This document shows, piece by piece, positions 48,825-55,706 of a stretch of 64,000 bases of DNA (its first letter is position 1; every line of letters starts with the position of its first letter). The stretch is from Nannocystis bainbridge. Its GTDB lineage: Bacteria > Myxococcota_A > Polyangia > Nannocystales > Nannocystaceae. The DNA lies in contig NZ_JAQNDL010000001.1 in NCBI RefSeq assembly GCF_028368995.1, positions 3,498,001 to 3,562,000 of the forward strand, in the 5' to 3' direction. The notes beneath the pieces are model-generated. The model saw only the letters and a program-made list of their open reading frames with translations, was not told the DNA's origin and ran no database searches. Position numbers and translations under genes: made by a program.

Positions 48825-50591
48825 CTACTCCTCCTTGCAGCGGCTAGTAACCTTGTAGTTGTAGTAACCGAGCTCGTCTTTCCAGTACTCGCCGTTGTAG
48901 TTGTAGATCTCGTGCTCGGCGTCGACCTTCGGTCGCACCGGACGGCGCTCGGTTGCTGCGCCGGCGTCGCCGGCCTTGATGCGGTTCAAGATCTCGTACT
49001 CGATCTTGATCGCCTCGCGCTCGAGGTCGTTGATCTGCTGGATCTGCTGGACCAACCGGTTACGCGCGAGGGCGCCGGTCGACTCCTTGCCCAGCGAGAG
49101 CAAGCCGTCGAGCGTCTCCGTGATCTGCTCGGCGAGCGGGCTGCCCTTGAAGTCGGACTTGGCGTCCTCGAGCTGACCCTGCTCGCGCACCAGCTCGTTG
49201 ACGAACGCGTAGTTCTTCTCGAGCGTCTTGTCCTGCAGCGACTTCTGAGCGACCTCCTCGACGAACGGGTCGAGCTTCGACTCGCTGTTGCGGATCTTCA
49301 CGCTGAGGTCGAACAGCGCGAAGTCCTCGGGCGCCTTGGCGAGCAGGTCCTTGAGGTCGTCGCGGGTCTTCGGGTACTTGCGGTTGAACTCCTCGATCGC
49401 CAGCTTCGCGGGCTGGTAGCGGCAGTTGAAGTAGTACGTGACCGCCTTGAGGATGATCGACTCGGGGTACAGGTAGTCGTAGAAGAACGGCGCGTTGAGC
49501 GTGTGGATGTACCCGAGCGTGCGCTGGTAGTGGATGTTCGACTGCTCCGGCTCGACCTCGACGAGGCGGAACTCCGTCCACGACGACGCGAGGATCGAAT
49601 CGAGCCAGTAGGGCGAGGCCAGCGGAATTTTGTCGTAGTACTTCAGCGCCGTGTCGTACTTGCCGACCTGGTAGAAGATGTAGCCGAGGGCGAGGTTGGC
49701 CCGCTCCTCGTAGCGCTGCATCTCCTCCTCGAAGCTCAGCTCCTCGATCTCGCCGGCGACCTGCTTCTGCTTGTTCTTCTTGGCGAGCTTGGCCTTGGCC
49801 TTGGCTTCCTTCTTGCGCTTCTTCTTGTCCTTGGCCCAACCCTCGCGTAGCGAGATGTTCTTGCGGAGGACGTTCTTGAACGCCTCGACCGCCTGCGGGC
49901 CGTGGAACTCGCGCGTCTCGGCGACGCCGAGGAAGAACTGCGCCGGGATGTAGTAGTCGCTGTTGTCCGGCACCTGGCCGAGCAGCGCGATCGACTGCCC
50001 GAGGTCGCCCTTCTGGTAGTAGAAGCGGCCGAGCAGGTAGTACAGCTCGTCGCGCACCTCGTCGAAGGCCGAGTCCTCGAGCTCGGTCGGCTTGTACGTA
50101 CCGACCTTCTCGAGCACGCCCGCGCCCTCCGGCAGCTCGCGGCTCAGCGACGCCAGCCACGGCAAGGTGAGCTTGTGGTACGGGTGGCTCGGGCCGGTCG
50201 TCACGATCTCGCTGAAGACGGCCAGCGAGACGGCGTAGTACTGCAGCTTGTACAGCGTCTTGCCGAGCCAGAACTGCGCGCGCGACTTGTCGCCAGGGGT
50301 CTTGCCGCTCGCGACCGCGTGGAAGATGACGGCAGCGCCCTGGTAATCCTCGGCCTTGTACTTGTCCTCGGCCTCGGCCAGCACGCCCGTGGCAGCGCCG
50401 TCGGGGTTGCTGGGTGCAGCCACCGGACCCGAGGGCGGCGGGACAGCCGGGCCTGCGGAGGGCGGCGGGACGGCCGGGCCCTTCGCCGGAGGCGGGGGCG
50501 GGGGACCTGCCACAGCCGGCGCCGCGTACAGGGCCCACGTGGCGCAAAGGCTGAGAAGAGTGGTGGACGTCAGTTGGCGGAGCGATTTCAT
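48825..50591 (-). CDS. Periplasmic TPR protein, GltC/GltD-like
   Basis: A 588-residue exported protein. The signal peptide MKSLRQLTSTTLLSLCATWA ends near APAVAG, followed by a Pro-rich linker with three PPPS-type repeats (residues about 27-60). The helical TPR-like domain contains SRAQFWLGKTLYKLQYYAVSL and YYLLGRFYYQKGDL, with a Lys-rich insertion (KDKKKRKKEAKAKAK). The C-terminus ends EIYNYNGEYWKDELGYYNY with a single Cys four residues from the end. It is the first gene of the cluster on this strand. A comparable periplasmic TPR protein, GltC, belongs to the M. xanthus gliding set, but assignment to GltC rather than another TPR component is tentative. Confidence 0.78.
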   Translation of the reverse strand: MKSLRQLTSTTLLSLCATWALYAAPAVAGPPPPPPAKGPAVPPPSAGPAVPPPSGPVAAPSNPDGAATGVLAEAEDKYKAEDYQGAAVIFHAVASGKTPGDKSRAQFWLGKTLYKLQYYAVSLAVFSEIVTTGPSHPYHKLTLPWLASLSRELPEGAGVLEKVGTYKPTELEDSAFDEVRDELYYLLGRFYYQKGDLGQSIALLGQVPDNSDYYIPAQFFLGVAETREFHGPQAVEAFKNVLRKNISLREGWAKDKKKRKKEAKAKAKLAKKNKQKQVAGEIEELSFEEEMQRYEERANLALGYIFYQVGKYDTALKYYDKIPLASPYWLDSILASSWTEFRLVEVEPEQSNIHYQRTLGYIHTLNAPFFYDYLYPESIILKAVTYYFNCRYQPAKLAIEEFNRKYPKTRDDLKDLLAKAPEDFALFDLSVKIRNSESKLDPFVEEVAQKSLQDKTLEKNYAFVNELVREQGQLEDAKSDFKGSPLAEQITETLDGLLSLGKESTGALARNRLVQQIQQINDLEREAIKIEYEILNRIKAGDAGAATERRPVRPKVDAEHEIYNYNGEYWKDELGYYNYKVTSRCKEE

Positions 50592-51363
50592 GCGGTCGAT
50601 GCGTCCTAGGCGTGCGGAGTTTCGGCGATCCGAGAGCAGACCCTCAATCACAAAGTTGCAGGCCGGGGTAGGCGGACCTGCGCGGGGCACTGCGGGCCTT
50701 CATAGGGGTTTTCGGACGATACCAGCGGCGCGCTCACAGCCGCAAGAGCCAGCCGCGAAGGGTTTGGAGAGTCGAGCGCACGGAGAGGAAGAAGCCGAGG
50801 GCCGCGGAGGTTTTCGCGCAGCGACCCGATGACGGCCCCGAACCGAGGCTGCACACCCCGGAGCCGATGAACCGCTCGCCGACCTGCAACGGGGCCCAGC
50901 TTCCGCCGATCTGCGGAGGTTCCGGCGGGCTCGTAAAAATTCCGGAACGGCCTCGACGAGGATTCGTGATTTTTTACACGGGTCGACGGGCAGAACGGCA
51001 CCTGCAGGCATCGCAGCGCGATGCGAGGGCAAGACGGAGATCGCCCACCTGCAGATCCCGGATATTCGTCGCCGAGCAGCGTTCGCCATCGCCGCCCCCC
51101 CGGGGTGCCGGGACCACCGGCGATCGAGGTCCAAGAGCCCGTGCGGACGCTTCTCGGCGCGAACCGGCGTCGCGGTCGGGGCGGCGCCGACGCGCTCCGG
51201 CGGGCACGCGCGGACGGGCGCGCCCGAGTTTGGCCGGCTTTGTCACGCTACAGCCACGTTGAGGTCGGCGCGCATGGCTTCTACGGCGTTTCGCAGCGCT
51301 TGACCCTATGGTCCGGCAGTGTACGATGGGAAACCTGTTCGGCCGCCAAGACTGAGACGCCAC
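50592..51363. other. 772-base gap, probable divergent promoter region
   Basis: No reading frame resembles a protein. The segment 50930-50985 is the most AT-rich for several kilobases (GTAAAAATTCCGGAA and TGATTTTTTACACGG). It contains the palindrome TTCCGGAA and a small hairpin CCTCGACGAGG, and could hold the promoter of the minus-strand cluster. Near 51320, TGTACGAT might be a -10 box for the plus-strand lipoprotein. Confidence 0.45.
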
Positions 51364-51987
51364 ATGCAAGTCACTCGCACGCCTGCTCTCTTGCGCACCG
51401 TCGCCAACGCGTTGGGCGCCCTGCTCCTCGTGCCGCTCCTCGCCGCCTGTCCGAAGGGCGATGTCGGCGCGCCCTGCAATCATGGCGACGTCGACCCGCC
51501 GGCCGACAAGGTCGTGACCTTCCCGGCCCTGAGCTGCAACGACCTCCTCTGCGTCTACGCCGACGAGAAGGACCCGCCGGCCGCCCCCTGCACGACCGAC
51601 GAGATGTGCAACGCGGCCAGCGACGACGGCAAGGCCCGCTTCCAGTGCGTCGAGTCGAAGTGCGAGCTCTCGTCGACCTACGTGCTCGAGCGCTCGATGT
51701 GCTCGAAGACCTGCTCGTCCGACACCGACTGCCAGGACGGCGGCCTCGGCAAGCAAGTGCTCGCGCAGGAGTCCAACTGCGAGGCCGGCTTCAGCTGCGT
51801 GCAGATCCAGAAGCTCGGCGAGTTCTGCTGCCAGAAGCTCTGCGTGTGCAACGACGACCTGTCGCAGGGCACCGTCGACGAGCTCGCCACGCAGTGCGCG
51901 GCGCTCCCGACCGACCAGAACGGCAAGCCGATCTGCGAGGACGAGATGATGCCCACGCCGCCGCCCGCCGACACCACCGGCGCCTAG
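51364..51987 (+). CDS. Cys-rich putative lipoprotein
   Basis: A 207-residue precursor. The hydrophobic leader ends in PLLAAC (Cys29). The mature part has about 18 Cys, many in pairs (SCNDLLC, MCSKTCSSDTDC, FCCQKLCVC), implying a disulfide-rich extracytoplasmic domain, and ends in a Met/Pro-rich tail. Short Cys-rich lipoproteins with 'C-x-SDxDC' motifs are abundant in myxobacteria; no function is known. The start ATG 51364 gives a normal signal peptide. An alternative ATG at 51319 would add 15 residues. It converges on the yraN gene with only four bases between the stops. Confidence 0.8.
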   Translation: MQVTRTPALLRTVANALGALLLVPLLAACPKGDVGAPCNHGDVDPPADKVVTFPALSCNDLLCVYADEKDPPAAPCTTDEMCNAASDDGKARFQCVESKCELSSTYVLERSMCSKTCSSDTDCQDGGLGKQVLAQESNCEAGFSCVQIQKLGEFCCQKLCVCNDDLSQGTVDELATQCAALPTDQNGKPICEDEMMPTPPPADTTGA

Positions 51988-51991
51988 CGCG

Positions 51992-52429
51992 TCACGGATT
52001 TCGATCCGCTTCGAAGGCCCCGGGGATCCAAGAGATCCGCGGGGCCTTCTCGCGTGGGTCGTCTTCGGCAGCGAGCGAGTCGTCGCTCGTCAGCACGCTG
52101 ACGACGTCGAAGCGCACGGCCACGGTCTCCCACAAGTCGCGGCCGACCAGCCACGCCGCTGCACCGCGTCGCAGCCGGGCCTGCTTCCGCGAGTCGACCG
52201 TCTCCTCCGGCGTGCCGGCCCGATCGTCTCCGCGGCTGCGGACCTCCACGAATACGTATGTGTCGACGCGATCGTCCACGCCGGCAGGCACGAGCCCGAC
52301 CAAATCGAGCTCCACACCACCCGCGCGGACGTTGCGGTCGACGACGAGGAGGCCGCGCGCCTCAAGGAAGCGTGCGGCCTGTTCCTCCGCCAGTTGGCCG
52401 CGCACCCGGGTAGAGGGTGGCGCGGGCAT
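51992..52429 (-). CDS. YraN/UPF0102-family endonuclease-like protein
   Basis: A 145-residue protein with the UPF0102 pattern: RGQLAEEQAARFLEARG at the N-terminus, GGVELDLVG (usually GGEIDLIA), YVFVEVRSR with the catalytic-type Glu, and a C-terminal RKQARLRRGAAAWL helix. The Asp and E-x-K/R core belongs to the PD-(D/E)XK/Holliday-resolvase-like fold. The first Glu is displaced by Val (GVELDL). It is the last gene of the rpsP-trmD-rplS operon, a common place for yraN-type genes. The C-terminal 20 residues run through a strong hairpin (52013-52049) that probably terminates the opposing gene. Confidence 0.85.
   Translation of the reverse strand: MPAPPSTRVRGQLAEEQAARFLEARGLLVVDRNVRAGGVELDLVGLVPAGVDDRVDTYVFVEVRSRGDDRAGTPEETVDSRKQARLRRGAAAWLVGRDLWETVAVRFDVVSVLTSDDSLAAEDDPREKAPRISWIPGAFEADRNP
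52013..52049. terminator. Hairpin between convergent genes
   Basis: GAAGGCCCC and GGGGCCTTC flank an inner GGATC/GATCC pair. The following CTTCTCGCG is weakly pyrimidine-rich. It lies 26 bases beyond the stop of the plus-strand lipoprotein and inside the 3' end of yraN. Confidence 0.65.
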
Positions 52430-52435
52430 CGTGGC

Positions 52436-52852
52436 TCAGTCGCCCTGGGGCTCGGTCGACTCGCTGCTGGCCGAGGCGAGCCCTTCGTTGCCGTAGCCGC
52501 CGAGGCGGGCGCGAATGCGGGCGGCGTTGCCGCTGAGGTTGCGCAGGTAGTAGAGCTTGGCCTTGCGGACCTTGCCGCGGCTGACGAGCTCGACCTTCAC
52601 GACGCGGGGCGAGTTGACCGCCCAGACGCGCTCGACGCCGACACCGTGGGAGATCTTCCGAACGGTGAAGGAGCCGCGGGCGCCGCCACGCTTGCGGTGG
52701 ATGCAGACGCCTTGGAAGACCTGGATGCGATCCTTGCCGCCTTCGGAGATCTTCGCGTGGACGCGAATGGTGTCACCGGGACGGAACTCGGGGACATCGG
52801 CCCGCTTGTAGGAGGCCTCGATCGCTTCAATCAACGGGTTACTGTTGCTCAT
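52436..52852 (-). CDS. rplS: Large-subunit ribosomal protein L19
   Basis: A 138-residue protein. FRPGDTIRVHAKISEGGKDRIQ, FQGVCIHRKRGG, SFTVRKISHGVGVERVW, RGKVRKAKLYYLR are diagnostic for bL19, which lies at the 30S-50S interface. The C-terminus is about 20 residues longer than in E. coli (GYGNEGLASASSESTEP). The ATG overlaps the last codons of trmD by 14 bases, so translation is coupled. GGAG precedes it. The upstream in-frame ATG is inside trmD and is rejected. Confidence 0.97.
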   Translation of the reverse strand: MSNSNPLIEAIEASYKRADVPEFRPGDTIRVHAKISEGGKDRIQVFQGVCIHRKRGGARGSFTVRKISHGVGVERVWAVNSPRVVKVELVSRGKVRKAKLYYLRNLSGNAARIRARLGGYGNEGLASASSESTEPQGD

Positions 52853-54206
52853 GGCGGAGCTCCGAAGGGCGCGTGGAGCGGCAAGTCTTGAGTTCAGCCA
52901 GTGCGTCGGCGACAAGACGTGCTGCCGCTTCCACCGGCTGGGGGCCGGAAGAGTCATTCATCGGGGTCGTTTCTGCAAGTCCCGCGGCGAGTTTGGACGC
53001 CTGCAGAATCACCGGTGAAAACGCCGCCTCGAGCCCCCGGAGGCCCGTGGATGAGGGCGCAGAGGCGGCTCCCGGGGCGTTCGTGACGGGCCGTGCGAGA
53101 TCTCCCGTACCGGCGCAGGCCAGCACCAGTACGAGCGGCGCTGAGAGATCTCCCGTTCCCGAGGCCGCGAGCAGATCGAGCAACGGCGCGGCTCCGCGGG
53201 CGAGCGGCAGCCCGTCCGCGGGACCGAGCGCGACCAACCGCGGGGCGGCGCCGTGGCGACGGCGGAGTTCGCGGGCGAGATCTTTGAGGCTGCGAAACTG
53301 GGCCGCGCGGGGGACGTCGCCGAGGTCGGAGGCCCGACCCGGCGCGACGACCCGCAGCTCCGCCCCGCCGGCGCTCGCGGCAGCGGCTAGGGCGGCGAGC
53401 AGGGCTGACCTTTCGGACATGTCCTTTTCGCCCTGCCCGAACTGCGCGACGAGGTAGACCGGCGCACCCGCGGGCAGCGACCGCTGCGGCCGCAGGTCGG
53501 GCCGCAGGGCCCAGGTGCGCCGCCAGGCCTGCTCGCGGCGCCAGCGAGCGACTTCGGCGTGGGCGCCGGCGAGCAGCACGTCGGGTACACCGAGGCCGCG
53601 GAAGTCGGGCGGGCGGGTGAAGTGCGGGTGCTCGAGCCAGGCACCATGATCTTCAGGACATGTCTCGGACGACATGTCCTGAAGCGAGAAGCTGTCGCGC
53701 GCGGCCGACTCGGGGTTGCCGAGCACGCCCTCGCGCAGACGGGCGACGGCCTCGATGATCGCTAGCGCGGCGACCTCGCCGCCATTGAGGACGAAGTCGC
53801 CGATCGACAGGCACTCGTCGACGAAGTGCTCGCGCACGCGGTCGTCGATGCCCTCGTAGCGGCCACACAGGAGGCCGATCCGCGGGACCGTGGCGAGCCG
53901 CTCGGCGACCCGCTGGTCGAAGCGCGGGCCGGCGGGGGTGAGGAGGATCCGGTGCATCGGCCCGCGCTCGCGCGTGACGTGCTCGAGCGCCGCGACGACC
54001 GGCTCGATCTTCATCACCATGCCCGGGCTGCCGCCGTACGGGGCGTCGTCGACGGTGCGGTAGCGGTCGGTGGCGAACTCGCGGTAGTCGGTGCAATGCA
54101 CGCTGACGAGCTCGCGTGCGACCGCCTTGCCGACCAGGCCGCCGCGCAGGAAACCGGCCACGGCCTCGGGAAACAGCGTGAAGACCTCGAAGGTCTGGCC
54201 GCTCAC
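52839..54206 (-). CDS. trmD: TrmD tRNA (guanine-N1)-methyltransferase with C-terminal extension
   Basis: A 455-residue protein, nearly twice the usual TrmD length. Residues 1-245 are TrmD, which makes m1G37 in tRNA: FEVFTLFPEAV, VDDAPYGGSPGM, LLCGRYEGIDDRV and the knotted SAM site LSIGDFVLNGGEVAAL. Between DSF and PHFTRP there are 20 residues instead of about 7; the extra peptide (QDMSSETCPED) is encoded by a palindrome copy. Residues 246-455 form a second domain (APVYLVAQF, LRVVAPGRASDLGDVPRAAQF, APLVLVLACAGTGD) that resembles the separate SPOUT-like RNA methyltransferase (PF09936 type) often encoded beside trmD, degenerate in its SAM loop. It sits in the rpsP operon between rimM and rplS, overlapping both. 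Confidence 0.93.
   Translation of the reverse strand: MSGQTFEVFTLFPEAVAGFLRGGLVGKAVARELVSVHCTDYREFATDRYRTVDDAPYGGSPGMVMKIEPVVAALEHVTRERGPMHRILLTPAGPRFDQRVAERLATVPRIGLLCGRYEGIDDRVREHFVDECLSIGDFVLNGGEVAALAIIEAVARLREGVLGNPESAARDSFSLQDMSSETCPEDHGAWLEHPHFTRPPDFRGLGVPDVLLAGAHAEVARWRREQAWRRTWALRPDLRPQRSLPAGAPVYLVAQFGQGEKDMSERSALLAALAAAASAGGAELRVVAPGRASDLGDVPRAAQFRSLKDLARELRRRHGAAPRLVALGPADGLPLARGAAPLLDLLAASGTGDLSAPLVLVLACAGTGDLARPVTNAPGAASAPSSTGLRGLEAAFSPVILQASKLAAGLAETTPMNDSSGPQPVEAAARLVADALAELKTCRSTRPSELRHEQQ
53411..53430. repeat. Palindrome copy inside trmD (C-terminal domain)
   Basis: TTTCGGACATGTCCTTTTCG is read on the minus strand as EKDMSER in a loop between the first strand and helix of the extra domain. 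Confidence 0.7.
53648..53687. repeat. Double palindrome copy inside trmD (catalytic domain)
   Basis: TTCAGGACATGTCTCGGACG and ACATGTCCTGAAG form an imperfect inverted pair of about 40 bases. Its length matches the roughly 13 residues by which this TrmD exceeds typical relatives at the same place. Confidence 0.8.
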
Positions 54207-54796
54207 GGCGCCTCTCCGCCCTCCTCGAGGGCGTCGGGCAGGAGACCGAGCGGCAGGTCGACGCGCAGGCGCTCACCGTCGAGGTCGGCGATGAACTGCG
54301 GCAGCGCGGGCAAGAGCCAGGTGTCGCGGCGACCGTCGGGGCGCGTCCACTCGACCTCGAGCAGATCTTGCACCCCATTGCTGGTGACACCGGCGACGAC
54401 CCCGAGCGCCTGGGTGCGGCCGTCCGCGTGCACGCGCTCGACCGGGAGGCCGATCGTGTCGGAGATGTAGAACTCGTCCTCGGCCAGCGCAGGCAGATCG
54501 GCGCGAGCGACCCACACCTCGAGCCCGCGCAGGCGCTCGGCATGGTCGCGGTCGGCGACCCCGTCCAGCTGGACGCGCGCCGACGGCTTGCCGGGGATCG
54601 GCTCGACCGAGACGATCACGAAGGACATGTCCGATCGGGCATGTCCTTCGGGGCTACCGGATGGCCGGAGCTCGACCCGCAAGCCGCGCCTCAGGGCGCG
54701 CGAGTCGGGGTCGAAGAGGTGGAAACGAAGCTGACCGCGAACGCCGTGCGGCGCGGAGACCTCGGCGACGGCGATCGCGGCGGAGCGGCCCGACAC
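54203..54796 (-). CDS. rimM: 16S rRNA processing protein RimM
   Basis: A 197-residue maturation factor of the 30S head. AEVSAPHGVRGQLRFHLF marks the N-terminal RimM beta-barrel, RDHAERLRGLEVWVARADLP the junction, and EFYISDTIGLPV with DLLEVEW and WLLPALPQFIADLD the PRC-barrel. Residues about 48-59 (EGHARSDMSF) come from a palindrome copy located where relatives have a short loop. The stop overlaps the trmD start by four bases (ATGA). Confidence 0.95.
   Translation of the reverse strand: MSGRSAAIAVAEVSAPHGVRGQLRFHLFDPDSRALRRGLRVELRPSGSPEGHARSDMSFVIVSVEPIPGKPSARVQLDGVADRDHAERLRGLEVWVARADLPALAEDEFYISDTIGLPVERVHADGRTQALGVVAGVTSNGVQDLLEVEWTRPDGRRDTWLLPALPQFIADLDGERLRVDLPLGLLPDALEEGGEAP
54619..54651. 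repeat. Palindrome copy inside rimM
   Basis: AAGGACATGTCCGATCGGGC and ATGTCCTTCGGGG form two units in inverted arrangement, read in frame on the minus strand as PEGHARSDMSF. Confidence 0.75.
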
Positions 54797-54808
54797 GGCG
54801 GCCTCCGG

Positions 54809-55066
54809 CTACTCGAGGATCTCGAGGTCGGCGCGCTTGCGGAGCTTGGCCGAAGCGGCGCTGAGCAGCGAGCGCATGGCCTTGACGGTGCGCCCCTGCT
54901 TGCCGATGACCTTGCCGAGGTCGTCGCGGGCGACGCGGAGCTCGAGCACCACGGTCTGCTCGCCGGCGATCTCGGAGACGTGAACTTCGTCGGGACGATC
55001 GACGAGGGCACGCGCGAGGAACTCGACGAGGTCCTTGAGGGAGATGTTCGCGGACGCTGCGGGCAT
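54809..55066 (-). CDS. khpA: KH-domain RNA-binding protein KhpA
   Basis: An 85-residue protein consisting of one KH domain. The signature GKVIGKQGRTVKAM (GxxG loop as GKQG) is preceded by LKDLVEFLARALVDRPDEV, exactly as in KhpA (YlqC), which binds RNA with KhpB and is routinely encoded between rpsP and rimM. The ATG at 55066 removes a Pro-rich extension. It is 12 bases upstream of rimM on the same transcript. Confidence 0.95.
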   Translation of the reverse strand: MPAASANISLKDLVEFLARALVDRPDEVHVSEIAGEQTVVLELRVARDDLGKVIGKQGRTVKAMRSLLSAASAKLRKRADLEILE

Positions 55067-55165
55067 GGGTGCCTCCGGGGGGTGTAGCACCGTCGCGGCT
55101 CATGCGAGCGCGACGGGGCGAGGCGCGAGGACGAGGGACCGGACGAGGAACGCGGGCCGGGAGGC

Positions 55166-55459
55166 CTACTTCGTCTCGGTCTTCTTGGTCTTCGGCTTGG
55201 CGGCCCGGGGGGCCTTGCCGGCGGCGATGTTGCGCGCGCGACGGAGCAGGCGCTCGACGGTGTCGGTCGGCGAGGCACCCTGGCTCTCCCAGTACTCGAC
55301 GCGGGGCGCATTGAGGGTGACCGACTCGGCGTGCGGGTCGTAGGTCCCGAGGCGCTCGAGGAAGCGACCGTCGCGCGGGCTGCGGGCGTCGGCGGCGACG
55401 ATGCGGTAGTAGGGACGCTTCTTGGAGCCCATGCGGGCGAGCCTGATCTTGACGGCCAT
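55166..55459 (-). CDS. rpsP: Small-subunit ribosomal protein S16
   Basis: A 97-residue protein starting MAVKIRLARMGSKKRPYYR, the bS16 signature, with DGRFLERLGTYDP and a basic Lys-rich tail (KPKTKKTETK). It is the first gene of the rpsP-khpA-rimM-trmD-rplS-yraN operon, which needs a promoter in the 247-base region shared with the divergent cytochrome gene. The open frame extends far upstream but only this part is S16. Confidence 0.97.
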   Translation of the reverse strand: MAVKIRLARMGSKKRPYYRIVAADARSPRDGRFLERLGTYDPHAESVTLNAPRVEYWESQGASPTDTVERLLRRARNIAAGKAPRAAKPKTKKTETK

Positions 55460-55706
55460 GAGTGCGTGCTTTGCTGGAGATCGTGCGCCGGAGGCGAAAA
55501 GGGGTGCGAAGCCTAAACGGCTCGCCGTGCGCGGGTCAAGTCGCTGCGCGCGATAGCCCGGGAGACGGGCGACGCCGCTGGCGGAGGCGTATACCTCGCC
55601 CCGGCGGGCAGGCAAAGCCGGCTGGGCGGGGGCGGACGTGCGCAATGTCCCCTCCCGCGAAGCGGCGTCGGCGGCGGCGCGATCTAAGATCTCCGCCCCC
55701 GCGACC

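Noticed and set aside
45671..48847. A 1058-codon plus-strand frame opposite the GltD-like gene
   Set aside because: Antisense shadow without signal peptide, motifs or ribosome site.
50700..51262. Arg/Ala-rich frames on both strands in the 772-base gap
   Set aside because: No ribosome sites, no GC3 pattern and no motif in either strand.
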